Shown here in pieces: positions 18,977-27,231 of a DNA stretch of 32,862 nucleotides (position 1 is its first letter; the number at the start of each line of letters is the position of its first letter). Source of the DNA: Terriglobia bacterium (GTDB lineage Bacteria > Acidobacteriota > Terriglobia > Terriglobales > Acidobacteriaceae); NCBI GenBank assembly GCA_020073395.1, contig JAIQFF010000041.1:1-32862 (forward strand). Reading direction: 5' to 3'. A program made the position numbers and the translations under genes. The notes under the pieces are model-generated. The model was not told the DNA's origin. It searched no databases and saw nothing but the letters and a program-made list of their open reading frames with translations.

Positions 18977-20014
18977 TTGGAACCTGTTACTCACTTTCTT
19001 ACCGGAGCTTGCCTCGCCCGTGCCGGGTTCAACCGGAAGACGGCGCTGGCCACGGCCACGATGACCCTGGCGGCGGAAGCGCCCGATATCGACATCCTGG
19101 GGAATTTCAAGGATCCGGTCTTTGGCTTTGACCATCATCGCGGTTTCACCCATTCCTTTCTCGGGCTCATTCTGGTACAGGCGTTGGTCGTCGGACTGAT
19201 GTATTTCATCTGGCGCCTGCGCGGGCGCAAGGTGAAAGATCCGAATCTGCCGCCGCGCTGGGGTGTGCTTTTCCTGTTTGCGTATCTCGCCGGCCTTACC
19301 CACATCCTGCTTGACTTCACGAATAATTATGGCGTGCGTCCATTCTGGCCTTTCTGGGAGAAGTGGTATTCGTGGGACATCGTCTTCATCATCGAACCCC
19401 TGCTACTCGTTCTGCTGATCGGCGGGCTGGCGGTGCCCGGGCTCTTCTCCCTGATCAACGATGAGATCGGGGTACGCCGTAAAGGCCCGCCGGGACGTCT
19501 CGGTGCGGTTGTGGCCCTGCTGGGCGTGGTCGCTGTCTGGGGCGTACGGGACTACGAGCACCGGCGGGCAGTCAACGCACTTGACTCCCGGCTCTACGAC
19601 GGAGCTGATCCAGTGCGGGTCTCGGCTTATCCTCGTTGGCTGAATCCGTTTGAGTGGTATGGCGTAGTCGAGACCCGGGACTTCTTCGCGACCATGTCAG
19701 TGGACTCTCTTATCCCGGAGGCAGACCCGGAAGGTCGAATGCAAATCCGGCAGAAGCCGGAGGAGACTCCGGTGACGCTGGCCGCCAAGCGAAGCGAGGT
19801 GGGGCGGGTCTATCTGGACTGGGCGCAGTATCCGGTGGTTGAGACGGAGCCGATCGAGTCGGGTTACATCGTTCGATTCTGGGACCTTCGATATTACGAC
19901 CCAAACCGGACTCGGGGGAACCTTCTGAGCGCGAGCGTGGAGCTTGACCGAAACCTGAATGTTGTGAGCGAAGGCTTTGGATCGCGCAGCCGTCAGATCG
20001 CCCGCAAGCCCTAG
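18977..20014 (+). CDS. YdjM-like membrane-bound metal-dependent hydrolase
   Basis: 345 residues. 'MEPVTHFLTGACLARAGF' with the early histidine, then 'APDIDIL', 'DHHRGFTHS' and 'THILLDFTNNYG', are the conserved His/Asp-rich motifs of the YdjM (LexA-regulated, predicted inner membrane metal-dependent hydrolase) family. There are about four membrane helices, then a soluble C-terminal half of ~150 residues. Function unproven. The TTG start at 18977 is chosen because it begins precisely at the conserved 'EPVTHFLTG' and because the -10 box lies just before it. The C-terminal soluble part is longer than in E. coli YdjM. Confidence 0.87.
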   Translation: MEPVTHFLTGACLARAGFNRKTALATATMTLAAEAPDIDILGNFKDPVFGFDHHRGFTHSFLGLILVQALVVGLMYFIWRLRGRKVKDPNLPPRWGVLFLFAYLAGLTHILLDFTNNYGVRPFWPFWEKWYSWDIVFIIEPLLLVLLIGGLAVPGLFSLINDEIGVRRKGPPGRLGAVVALLGVVAVWGVRDYEHRRAVNALDSRLYDGADPVRVSAYPRWLNPFEWYGVVETRDFFATMSVDSLIPEADPEGRMQIRQKPEETPVTLAAKRSEVGRVYLDWAQYPVVETEPIESGYIVRFWDLRYYDPNRTRGNLLSASVELDRNLNVVSEGFGSRSRQIARKP

Positions 20015-20020
20015 CCTCAT

Positions 20021-20089
20021 GTGGCGCGGGCGCCCTCGCCCGCATGGACGGAGTCAACACTGCTTGACGCGGCGCTCAGGGCGCGCCAC
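20021..20089. repeat. Inverted repeat pair (family A, GTGGCGCGGGCG type)
   Basis: The left unit folds into a 7-bp GC stem (20026-20032/20037-20043). The right end GGCGCGCCAC (20080-20089) inverts the left GTGGCGCG. Between them is GTCAA-CACTGC-TTGAC (20053-20068), another small hairpin. It lies between the YdjM-like gene and the DUF6580 gene. Confidence 0.7.
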
Positions 20090-20115
20090 AATCATGGCTG
20101 CAACTTGAGGTGATC

Positions 20116-20643
20116 ATGCTGGCCTACCTGTTCCTGGCGGTTGCTGTCGCAGTTCGGTTCATGCCTCATCCCTGGACGTTTACTCCGGTAGCAGCGGCCC
20201 TGCTTTTCTTCGGGGCCCGCGGTTCGCGGCGCTTCCTGTGGGTGCCGCTGGTGGTATTCGCGGCTGCGGACGTGGTTCTTACCAAGGTGATTTATGCCTA
20301 CCCGTTCGTCTGGGACCATTTTGTGACCTGGGCATGGTATGCGGCGGTGTTGTGGCTGGGAACCCGGCTCCGGGCAAACGCGAAACCTCTTCCCGTGATT
20401 GGCACGGCCCTGGCCAGTTCGGTTTCCTTCTTCGTGATCAGCAATTTTGCTGTGTGGGCGGCGTATGACATGTATCCCAAGAACTTCGGTGGGCTGATGA
20501 CGTCGTACACTCTGGCTTTGCCCTTCTTCCGCCAGGGAGTGGAAGGCGATTTACTGTTTACCTCCGTGTTTTTTGCCACGCCGGTAGTGCTCGCGGCGCT
20601 ATCTGAGGCCTTCGGCAAGGGCGACCACGCGGCCGCAGCTTAG
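20116..20643 (+). CDS. DUF6580-type membrane protein
   Basis: 175 residues, almost entirely hydrophobic with about five to six helices. 'RFMPHPWTFTPVAAALLFFG' and 'NFAVWAAYDMYPKNFGGLM' followed by 'YTLALPFFRQGVEGDLLFT' match the DUF6580 family of putative membrane transport proteins. The substrate is not known. The ATG at 20116 has GAGG just upstream; GTG 20110 is possible but less well placed. Confidence 0.85.
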   Translation: MLAYLFLAVAVAVRFMPHPWTFTPVAAALLFFGARGSRRFLWVPLVVFAAADVVLTKVIYAYPFVWDHFVTWAWYAAVLWLGTRLRANAKPLPVIGTALASSVSFFVISNFAVWAAYDMYPKNFGGLMTSYTLALPFFRQGVEGDLLFTSVFFATPVVLAALSEAFGKGDHAAAA

Positions 20644-20695
20644 CTGCCCGCGTGGGGACGGCCGCCCCCGCGTGGTGTGTTGTGATTCCAAAAAT

Positions 20696-20720
20696 GCACG
20701 AGCGGGACGCTCGCGCCTAC
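20696..20720. repeat. Palindromic repeat (GCACGAGCG type) overlapping the DedA-like stop codon
   Basis: GCACGAGCG-GGA-CGCTCGCG followed by CCTAC; a perfect 6-bp stem (CGAGCG/CGCTCG). It is almost the same as 8356-8380. Its last bases (CTA, 20717-20719) are the stop codon of the DedA-like gene on the minus strand. A second GC-rich imperfect palindrome lies at about 20648-20676. Confidence 0.7.
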
Positions 20721-21328
20721 ATCTTTCTTTTCTTCAGTCTGATCACTACCAGCCAGATTGCCAATCCCACCGCCACCGCTGCCAGCACCTGCGACCAATG
20801 CTCGCGGAAGATGGCCCCCGAGATGTGTACAAATTGGGGACCGAACACCAGGGTAAGGATGGACAGCGTCAGGAAGCGCACGAAGCGGCCGGCGAAAATG
20901 GCGAGCAGGAAATGGCTGAACCGCATCTCCGAGACTGCGGCCGTGAGAGCGAACAGTTTGAAGGGAGTGGGCGGAGGCAGCATGGCTGGAAACATCAGGC
21001 TCCAGAAGGGATGCTTTTCGAACGCCTGGTGAAACTTGCCGAAGCGCTCGGGCGAGATGCGCTTGCGCAGCAGTTCCTCACCGCCCAGATATCCGATGCC
21101 GTAAATCACCATACTGCCCACAGTCGATCCGATCGAGGCCATGAGCACATAAAGCAGAAACCGGGAGCGGTTCTGATACACGTAAGTGGCCACGATCGGG
21201 TCCATGGGCAACCCGAGCGCGGCACCGTCCAGGGCCGCGATGGCAAAAACGCCCCAGGAGCCCAGAGGCTTCAACACCGCCCAGAGAAATGCGGAGTAGC
21301 GCAGGAAGATGTGCTTGACGGTGTCCAA
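20717..21328 (-). CDS. DedA/SNARE-associated (YqaA-like) membrane protein
   Basis: 203 residues with several membrane helices. 'PLGSWGVFAIAALDGAALGL', 'ASIGSTVGSMVIYGIGYLGG', and 'FPAMLPPPTPFKLFALTAAV' with the conserved proline-rich reentrant loop, mark the SNARE-associated/VTT domain found in DedA and YqaA proteins. These are linked to lipid transport or membrane homeostasis; the role here is not known. The TTG start at 21328 has a promoter with a -10 box six bases upstream and no ribosome binding site. The last three bases of the gene lie inside a palindromic repeat. Confidence 0.87.
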   Translation of the reverse strand: MDTVKHIFLRYSAFLWAVLKPLGSWGVFAIAALDGAALGLPMDPIVATYVYQNRSRFLLYVLMASIGSTVGSMVIYGIGYLGGEELLRKRISPERFGKFHQAFEKHPFWSLMFPAMLPPPTPFKLFALTAAVSEMRFSHFLLAIFAGRFVRFLTLSILTLVFGPQFVHISGAIFREHWSQVLAAVAVGLAIWLVVIRLKKRKM

Positions 21329-21334
21329 TGGGTA

Positions 21335-21363
21335 AGCCTAGCAGTTTACCCGGACCGTCCCAA
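21335..21363 (-). promoter_or_regulatory. Promoter of the DedA-like gene
   Basis: On the minus strand TTGGGA (21358-21363) and TGC-TAGGCT (-10 at 21335-21340) have a 17-base spacer. The -10 box ends six bases before the TTG start, which predicts a leaderless message. Confidence 0.45.
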
Positions 21364-21372
21364 ACAAAAGTG

Positions 21373-21403
21373 TAGGTCGGACACTCCTGTCCGACCCACA
21401 CAC
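21373..21403. repeat. Palindromic repeat (GTCGGACA type)
   Basis: GGTCGGACA-CTCC-TGTCCGACC (9-bp stem, 21375-21383/21388-21396) followed by CACAC. The core is shared with 16027-16073 and 18822-18950. It lies between the DedA-like gene and mogA. Confidence 0.75.
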
Positions 21404-21410
21404 TTCGCTC

Positions 21411-21923
21411 TTATGTATGCTTCGTATTTCCGATCAGTAGCTCGAGGGCATGCGGCAACAGATCGACGACGGCTTCCAGAGATTCAGCCGCGCCGCGCGG
21501 ACTTCCGGGCAGGTTCAGGACCAGCGACCTTTCGCGCACTCCGCAGAGGGCCCGGCTCAGCGCCGCCATTGGAGTTTTCTTGGAGCCTTCGAAGCGCATG
21601 CGTTCGGCTATGCCTTCGAGGAGGCGGGTGCAGACCGCGCGTGTGGCCTCGGGCGTAACGTCGCGCTCGGCGATTCCGGTGCCGCCGGTAGTCGCTATCA
21701 GGCGGGCCTTTCCAGCCAGTCGAATGATTGCCTGTTGAATGGCAGGTTGATCGTCGGCCACGATTTCAGTAGCGACCACCGCAAAGTTTTTTCGTTTGAG
21801 AATTTCCGCAACCGCAGGGCCGGAGAGGTCGGCGCGCTCCCCGCGGGCCGAGGAATCGCTGACGGTGAGGACAGCGGCCGTCAGAACTTCACGAATCGAG
21901 GCTTCAGGAGTCGAGGAGGACAT
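21411..21923 (-). CDS. mogA: Molybdopterin adenylyltransferase (MogA/MoaB family)
   Basis: 170 residues. Adenylates molybdopterin before molybdenum insertion. '[20 protein letters not shown]' (~18-37), '[17 protein letters not shown]' (nucleotide/MPT-binding loop) and '[17 protein letters not shown]' are the family signatures. Separation of MogA from MoaB by sequence alone is uncertain, so the symbol is provisional. The ATG at 21923 lies 20 bases before the stop codon of the upstream regulator gene, so translation is probably coupled. Third gene of the moaC-regulator-mogA operon. Confidence 0.92.
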   Translation of the reverse strand: MSSSTPEASIREVLTAAVLTVSDSSARGERADLSGPAVAEILKRKNFAVVATEIVADDQPAIQQAIIRLAGKARLIATTGGTGIAERDVTPEATRAVCTRLLEGIAERMRFEGSKKTPMAALSRALCGVRERSLVLNLPGSPRGAAESLEAVVDLLPHALELLIGNTKHT

Positions 21924-22671
21924 CTTCCTCTTCTTCCTCGGTACCGCCGTCGTCGCGCTTGGATTCGTCGAGCATGCGCAGGCCTTCCATCAGCAGGCCC
22001 TGGGTGTTCAGGGTGGTGGTTTGTTTGCTGGTCTTGCCTTCGAAGTTGATCTGGAAGTTCCCGCCAGTCCAGCCCAGAACTTTGAAGACCGCCTTATCAC
22101 CGCTAAGCGAACCGTAGGCGGCGTGGGTCACCTGGCCCTCGCTGAAATACATTTCGCATTTGTCGCGTTCGTTGGTGAGGGTAAGGGCGCAGCTCTTGCG
22201 TCCCATTTCGAGCGATTGCACCAGGTCGATGACGTTCATCTGCGCCAGGCTGCCGCGCAGGACGCCATCGGAAGGCGCGGTCTTGGCCATTTTTTCCAGC
22301 GCAATTTTGTCGATCACGCGCTTGATACGCTGCGTGGCCTCTTTGAGAAAGAAGGGCTTTTCGACGAAATCATCCACTGGTTCCTGGCTGGAAAGCTTCT
22401 CCGAGATGTCAGCCTTGCTGGCCAGCAGGATTACGGCAATGCCCGCAGTCTTGGGACGGCTCCGCAGCCGTTCGACTAACTGATGGCCGTCCATACCGGG
22501 CATGCGGTAATCGCTGACCAGGAGGTCGGGCGGGTCGTCCACCGCTTTAAGCAGGGCGTCGGCCGTGTCGCTGGAGGTGGTGACCCGGGCCAGCGGAGTC
22601 AGGGCGCCATGCAGCAGCCCCAGGACCATGGGATTATCGTCCACCAGCAGGACTTTGACGCTATTCGGCAT
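21904..22671 (-). CDS. Response regulator: REC domain plus DUF4388
   Basis: 255 residues. N-terminal receiver domain (1-120) with acidic pair Asp11-Asp12, phospho-acceptor Asp54 in '[13 protein letters not shown]', Ser85 switch and Lys105 in 'VEKPF', all intact. After a helical linker, residues ~142-235 match DUF4388 (PATAN-like): '[20 protein letters not shown]' with '[20 protein letters not shown]', 'VTHAAYG' and '[13 protein letters not shown]'. There is no DNA-binding domain, so it probably acts by protein contact. The C-terminal tail is very acidic ('[12 protein letters not shown]'). It sits six bases after moaC and overlaps mogA, so it is in a molybdenum cofactor operon; no cognate sensor kinase is nearby. 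Confidence 0.88.
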   Translation of the reverse strand: MPNSVKVLLVDDNPMVLGLLHGALTPLARVTTSSDTADALLKAVDDPPDLLVSDYRMPGMDGHQLVERLRSRPKTAGIAVILLASKADISEKLSSQEPVDDFVEKPFFLKEATQRIKRVIDKIALEKMAKTAPSDGVLRGSLAQMNVIDLVQSLEMGRKSCALTLTNERDKCEMYFSEGQVTHAAYGSLSGDKAVFKVLGWTGGNFQINFEGKTSKQTTTLNTQGLLMEGLRMLDESKRDDGGTEEEEEDVLLDS

Positions 22672-22677
22672 GACAGG

Positions 22678-23157
22678 CTAGGACTTCTTGCGGACGCGGG
22701 TGTAGTTGCCGCTCTTGCCTCCGGATTTGTGTTCGAGCACGATCTCCCGGATTTCGATTCCCTTGTCCAGCACTTTACACATATCGTACACGGTCAGGGC
22801 GGCGACGCTGGCCGCAACCAGGGCTTCCATCTCCACTCCCGTAACCGCCGTGGTGATAACTTTTGAGCTAATAGCGACGCCATTTTCGCACAGCCGCATG
22901 GTCACATCAACGTGGGAAAGCGGCAGGGGATGGCACATGGGGATCAGATCGGAGGTGCGCTTGGCCGCCATGATACCCGCCAGCCGGGCCACTTCCAGGG
23001 GATCGCCCTTGGGATTTTCCGGCAGCGCTCTGAGCACAGCGGGCTCCAGCACGACGAAAGCGCTGGCGGCGGCCTCTCGTTTGCTGGCGGCTTTTGTGGA
23101 AACGTCCACCATTTTGGCGCGGCCCGCTTTATCGTAGTGTGAGAGCTTATGAGCCAC
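22678..23157 (-). CDS. moaC: Cyclic pyranopterin monophosphate synthase MoaC
   Basis: 159 residues. With MoaA it converts GTP to cyclic pyranopterin monophosphate, the first step of molybdenum cofactor synthesis. 'KLSHYDKAGRAKMVDVSTKA' at the N-terminus, 'IPMCHPLPLSHVDV' (~72-85) and 'VTGVEMEALVAASVAALTVY' followed by 'DMCK' are diagnostic. The start is a GTG at 23157, with GGAGG three bases upstream, rather close; no ATG is available before the first motif. A TAAGAT -10 box lies at 23181-23186. No moaA is present in the window. First gene of the moaC-regulator-mogA unit. Confidence 0.95.
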   Translation of the reverse strand: MAHKLSHYDKAGRAKMVDVSTKAASKREAAASAFVVLEPAVLRALPENPKGDPLEVARLAGIMAAKRTSDLIPMCHPLPLSHVDVTMRLCENGVAISSKVITTAVTGVEMEALVAASVAALTVYDMCKVLDKGIEIREIVLEHKSGGKSGNYTRVRKKS

Positions 23158-23274
23158 TGGCCTCCGCGGCGAACAAGGTTATCTTAGCAACACATGCATC
23201 TTCCGTGTTCGAACCGTAGAATGACTTATTCTCGGGGCCCAGCCTAACACTCTCGCGTTCCAGGTGGCATACCA

Positions 23275-25728
23275 GTGATTAACGAGACTATCTCTCATTA
23301 TCGTGTCCTGCGAAAGTTGGGCGGGGGCGGCATGGGGGTGGTCTATGAAGCGGAAGATCTGAAGTTAGGCCGCCATGTCGCGCTCAAGTTTCTGCCCCCG
23401 GAGCTGGCGCGTGCACCGCAGGCCCTGGAACGATTCCAACGCGAAGCGCGGGCCGCGTCGGCGTTGAACCATCCGAATATCTGCACCATTTATGAGATCG
23501 ACGAGCACGAAGGCAGGCCATTTCTGGCCATGGAACTGCTCGAAGGACAGACTCTCGAATATCTGATCACTGGCCGGTCGCTCGATCTGTCGCAGGTAAT
23601 TGAACTCGGGATCCAGATCGCGGACGCACTGGAGGCAGCTCATTCCAAGGGCATCGTTCATCGCGACATAAAACCCGCGAACATCTTTGTGACCGAGCGG
23701 GGGCAGGCCAAGATCCTCGACTTCGGGCTGGCCAAGCAGACCTTGTCGGGGCGAGGAGCTACGTCAGGGGCGGCAACGATATCCCGGGAATTCCTCACCA
23801 GCCCTGGGACGACTCTGGGAACCGTTGCCTACATGTCACCCGAGCAGGCCCGCGGCAAGGAACTGGACGCACTTACCGATCTTTTTTCTTTCGGCGTAGT
23901 TCTCTATGAGATGTCAACGGGCATGCTGCCCTTCCGGGGCGAGACCAGCGCAGAAATCTTCGACGCCATTCTCAATCGGCAGCCCACTCCCGCGGTTCGG
24001 ATCAATCCTGGGGTCGCGATCGACCTCGAACGAATCATAGACAAAGCGCTGGAGAAAGATCGTGAGATTCGGTATCAGCACGCCGCCGACATGCGCAGCG
24101 ATCTGAAGCGCGTCAAGCGCAACACCGAAAGCCAGCAGGCGGTGTCTGTCGCCAGCGCCATTGCGCCGAGCGGAGGCGCTTCCAAGAAGCTGTTTGCCCT
24201 TGCAGGACTTCTGCTGGCGACCGTGCTGGGCACGGTTTGGTATTTCCGGAGTCACCGGCCGCCAACTCCTCCGAATCCTCCATCTTCGGCCACGGCGACA
24301 CAGCCAAACGTGCGCACGGTTGCGGTGCTGCCCTTTCGCAGCCTGTCTGGCGGTGCTGAGGACAAAGCCTGGGGCATTGGCATGACCGATGCCATCATCA
24401 CCCGGTTGACGTCGTTGCAGAACCTGGCGGTCCGTCCCACCAGCTCGGTCTTGAAGTACGTGGACTCGCCCACCGAGCCCTCCCAAGTCGCGCAGGAACT
24501 GGGAGTGGATACAGTTCTGGATGGCACTTACCAGCGGGTCGGCAAGACCATACGGGTTTCAGCACAACTGGTGGATCGCCAGAACCGGGCCGCACGCTGG
24601 GCGGAACATTACGACTTGAGTGCCAGCGACATGTTGAAATTCCAGGATGAAATTGCGCAGAAGGTCGTTGACGCCATGCGGGTACAGGTTTCCGGTCCCG
24701 AGCAGGCAGCGCTTGCCGCGCCGCTTACGAACTCGCCCGAAGGTTACAACATGTACCTGGAGGCCCGATTTTATCGCAACGAATACTCCATGGATTCTCA
24801 GGTGGAGAGCCTCCATCGCGGTCAAAAGGCGGCGGAAGGCGCGGTCAAGAAAGATCCTTCGTTTGCCACCGCTTATGCATTGCTCTCGACTTTGTACACC
24901 ATGGAGAGCGCAAATTTTGACGCTAACGCGGCCGCAAACCTCGCCCGTGGCGAACAACTGGCGCGGCACGCGCTTCAATTGCAGCCGGATTCTTCCGAAG
25001 GCCTGCTTGCCCTGGGCAATGCTCTCACCGAGGGCGGGCACAACGCTGAGGCGCTCAAAACACTGCGCCGGGCAACCATGATTGCGCCTCACAACGACGT
25101 CGCATGGGATCTTTTGGGTTACGTCTGCCACTACGCCGGCTTGCTGGACGAGGGCGAACGCGCTTACCAGCGCAGCGTGGAGTTAAATCCCACCACCGTT
25201 CGCATCTACTGGATGCATGCCCGCCTTCTCCTGCAGCAAGGACACGCTGACAAGGCCGAACAGGAGGTGAGGAAAGTGCTGGCCGCTCATCCCGATCAGT
25301 TCAAGGCGATGGCGTACCTGGGAGAATTCCTGTACTACCAGGACAAACGGGAGGAGGCGGCCACCGTGCTGGCGCGCTCCTACGAGCTCGGCCGCAATTC
25401 CGGAGACTCGTCACCTATCGTAATGGCCGGCTTTTTGTATGCTTCGCAGGGTCAGCGAGAAAAAATTGATCCCATGGTATTTCGCGTCAAGCCGGACCAA
25501 ATCATTGATGGCGACGTAGCTTACTGGATTGGCGGCATATATGCGCTGCTGGGGGAGCGGCAGCAGGCGCTTGCCTGGCTGCGCCGCGCCGTCCAGGTCG
25601 GCAACCATAACTATCCCTGGTTCCAGCGTGACAAGAATTGGGACCGTCTGCGAAATGACCCCGACTATCAGCGCATCATGGAGGAAGTGCGCCACAGTTG
25701 GGAGGGTTACCAGCAAATTCCTGTTTGA
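23275..25728 (+). CDS. Membrane Ser/Thr protein kinase with FlgO-like and TPR domains
   Basis: 817 residues. Kinase domain (~9-275) with a glycine-rich loop at 15-23, catalytic Lys38, 'HRDIKPANI' (Asp131), 'DFGLAK' (Asp149) and '[13 protein letters not shown]', so it should be active. One membrane helix at ~304-325, then a proline-rich linker, a FlgO/TolB-N-like domain ('[20 protein letters not shown]', '[20 protein letters not shown]') and a C-terminal half of TPR repeats. This kinase-TM-FlgO-TPR layout is typical of acidobacterial kinases. The start is GTG 23275 with AGGTGG eight bases upstream. A TAGAAT box is at 23216-23221. It is divergent from moaC and convergent with moeA; a link to molybdenum is not shown. 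Confidence 0.93.
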   Translation: MINETISHYRVLRKLGGGGMGVVYEAEDLKLGRHVALKFLPPELARAPQALERFQREARAASALNHPNICTIYEIDEHEGRPFLAMELLEGQTLEYLITGRSLDLSQVIELGIQIADALEAAHSKGIVHRDIKPANIFVTERGQAKILDFGLAKQTLSGRGATSGAATISREFLTSPGTTLGTVAYMSPEQARGKELDALTDLFSFGVVLYEMSTGMLPFRGETSAEIFDAILNRQPTPAVRINPGVAIDLERIIDKALEKDREIRYQHAADMRSDLKRVKRNTESQQAVSVASAIAPSGGASKKLFALAGLLLATVLGTVWYFRSHRPPTPPNPPSSATATQPNVRTVAVLPFRSLSGGAEDKAWGIGMTDAIITRLTSLQNLAVRPTSSVLKYVDSPTEPSQVAQELGVDTVLDGTYQRVGKTIRVSAQLVDRQNRAARWAEHYDLSASDMLKFQDEIAQKVVDAMRVQVSGPEQAALAAPLTNSPEGYNMYLEARFYRNEYSMDSQVESLHRGQKAAEGAVKKDPSFATAYALLSTLYTMESANFDANAAANLARGEQLARHALQLQPDSSEGLLALGNALTEGGHNAEALKTLRRATMIAPHNDVAWDLLGYVCHYAGLLDEGERAYQRSVELNPTTVRIYWMHARLLLQQGHADKAEQEVRKVLAAHPDQFKAMAYLGEFLYYQDKREEAATVLARSYELGRNSGDSSPIVMAGFLYASQGQREKIDPMVFRVKPDQIIDGDVAYWIGGIYALLGERQQALAWLRRAVQVGNHNYPWFQRDKNWDRLRNDPDYQRIMEEVRHSWEGYQQIPV

Positions 25729-25776
25729 TGCGGGTGTGTGGGGCGGACACACGGCTGCCTTCACATGGTTCTCTGG

Positions 25777-27057
25777 TCAACGCATCAGGACCGCTACCGA
25801 TTCACCGGCTGCGATTCGGTCGCGGTCTGGGGGTATTACGACATAGCAATTTGCCCGCGTCATTGACGCTACGTCGCCTGAGCCGTGCCATGCTGCCAGT
25901 TCCACTTCTGTGTCTTCAAACTCTCCCGAGAGGATTGCCGGAAGGAATCGCTTCAGGCCAGTTTTCGTTTTTATCTCGGCCTTCAGCCGTGCCTTCAAGA
26001 ACACCAGTTTGCGCGGCGTCATACCGGCCAGGGCCTCGAGCACCGGGCGGACGAAGAGTTCGAACGTCACCATGGTTGAAACTGGATTACCTGGGAGTCC
26101 GAAGAAATAAACATGGGCTGGGGAAGATGTCGGCAGTTCGCGGGCGAGTCGCCCGCGGCCACACGGGACTCGGCCGAATACTACCGGCTTTCCCGGTTGG
26201 ATTTGCGCCCCGGTGAAGAAGAACTCTGCCTGGAATTCGCCCAGGACAGGTTCGACCAGGTCGTACTTGCCCATCGAGACTCCCCCAGCCAGCAGCAGCA
26301 GATCGGATTCACAGCCTTCAGCGATGAGTTCGCGCAGCCGCGCAGGTTCGTCGGGAGCGATCGGCAGCAGGACTGGTTCCCCGCCTGCGGCCTGCACCTG
26401 CGCGGCCAGCGAATACGTATTCGAGTTGCGGATTTGGGTGACTGCGGGGGGAACGTCGATGTCCACGATTTCGTCGCCGGTGGAGAGGATCGCCACTTTC
26501 GGTTTGCTGTAAACCAGAAGACGGCTTCGGCCTACCGACGCGGCCACCGCGATCGCGGCGTAGTCGAGCCGCGCTCCTGGAGACAGCAGCCGCTCGCCGC
26601 GTTTCGCTTCGGAGGCGATGGGGGCGATGTTGTCGCCTGCAGCCACCGCCTTCATGATCTGAACTCGGGCCGCATCTCGCGAAGTGTGTTCCACCATTAC
26701 CACTGCATCTGAGCCCGGAGGCGCGGGCGCGCCCGTCATGATGGCTGCGGCCTGACCCGGTTGGAGAGTGGGAATATCGTCAGTTCGAGCACCCGCCTTG
26801 ATCTCGCCAATCACTTCAAGAGTGGCAGGCAGGTGGGCAAGATCGGCGGCCCGCACCGCGTACCCATCGCGCATGCCCCTGGGAAACGGCGGGAAATTTC
26901 GGTCGGCGAGCACCGGCTCGGCCAGAATTTGTCCGGCACCTTCCAGCAACTCCACCAGTTCCTTGCCGCGGGGACGCAGATGCGCGGCGTGGTCTTCCAC
27001 CAGGTGACGCGCGTCTTCAAAGCTCAGGACTGAAGAAGGTTCGGGCAGGGCAGCCAT
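25777..27057 (-). CDS. moeA: Molybdopterin molybdenumtransferase MoeA, with repeat-encoded insert
   Basis: 426 residues. Inserts molybdenum into adenylated molybdopterin. Motifs: 'FPPFPRGMRDGYAVRAADL', 'IMTGAPAPPGSDAVVMVEHT', 'VAILSTGDEIVD', 'LLLAGGVSMGKYDLV', 'IQPGKPVVFG' and 'FFGLPGNPVSTMVTFELFV'. Between the last two, where MoeA proteins usually have only a few residues, lie about 19 extra residues starting 'PCGRGRLAREL'. These are encoded by a family A palindromic repeat (26132-26164) in frame. The gene seems otherwise intact. ATG at 27057 with a TATCAT -10 box seven bases upstream and no ribosome binding site. Confidence 0.95.
   Translation of the reverse strand: MAALPEPSSVLSFEDARHLVEDHAAHLRPRGKELVELLEGAGQILAEPVLADRNFPPFPRGMRDGYAVRAADLAHLPATLEVIGEIKAGARTDDIPTLQPGQAAAIMTGAPAPPGSDAVVMVEHTSRDAARVQIMKAVAAGDNIAPIASEAKRGERLLSPGARLDYAAIAVAASVGRSRLLVYSKPKVAILSTGDEIVDIDVPPAVTQIRNSNTYSLAAQVQAAGGEPVLLPIAPDEPARLRELIAEGCESDLLLLAGGVSMGKYDLVEPVLGEFQAEFFFTGAQIQPGKPVVFGRVPCGRGRLARELPTSSPAHVYFFGLPGNPVSTMVTFELFVRPVLEALAGMTPRKLVFLKARLKAEIKTKTGLKRFLPAILSGEFEDTEVELAAWHGSGDVASMTRANCYVVIPPDRDRIAAGESVAVLMR
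26132..26164. repeat. Family A palindromic repeat inside moeA coding sequence
   Basis: A perfect 8-bp stem (26139-26146/26150-26157), core CGCGGGCGAGTCGCCCGCG plus the CCACAC flank. Read on the minus strand it matches the right-hand copy at 2478-2510 almost base for base. It falls in a coding sequence and keeps the reading frame. Confidence 0.8.
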
Positions 27058-27064
27058 GCAGGAA

Positions 27065-27070
27065 ATGATA
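27065..27070 (-). promoter_or_regulatory. -10 box of moeA
   Basis: TATCAT on the minus strand, ending seven bases before the moeA ATG, with no Shine-Dalgarno sequence between. Predicts a leaderless transcript; the -35 is weak. Confidence 0.45.
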
Positions 27071-27231
27071 CGACAGGCTGTTCACGTAGGGGCAGATGTC
27101 CTCATCTGTCCCTGCGTAACTCGTGGCGCTGTGTATTGTCTCTGCTGGTAACCCGGCGCCGGTTGCCATTGAGCAACTCTCCGGCTTCGGGGACAATCGG
27201 TGGACGAGGTTCCGCAGTCTGGGGGAGAGCT

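Noticed and set aside
20672..21658. A 328-residue plus-strand open frame opposite the DedA-like gene and mogA
   Set aside because: It runs through a repeat and two conserved genes on the other strand without any motif.
25732..25765. GTGTG/CACAC element between the kinase and moeA as another repeat or a terminator
   Set aside because: The stem is only about five bases with a nine-base loop and resembles the repeat family just at its GTGTGG end; too weak to list as a feature.
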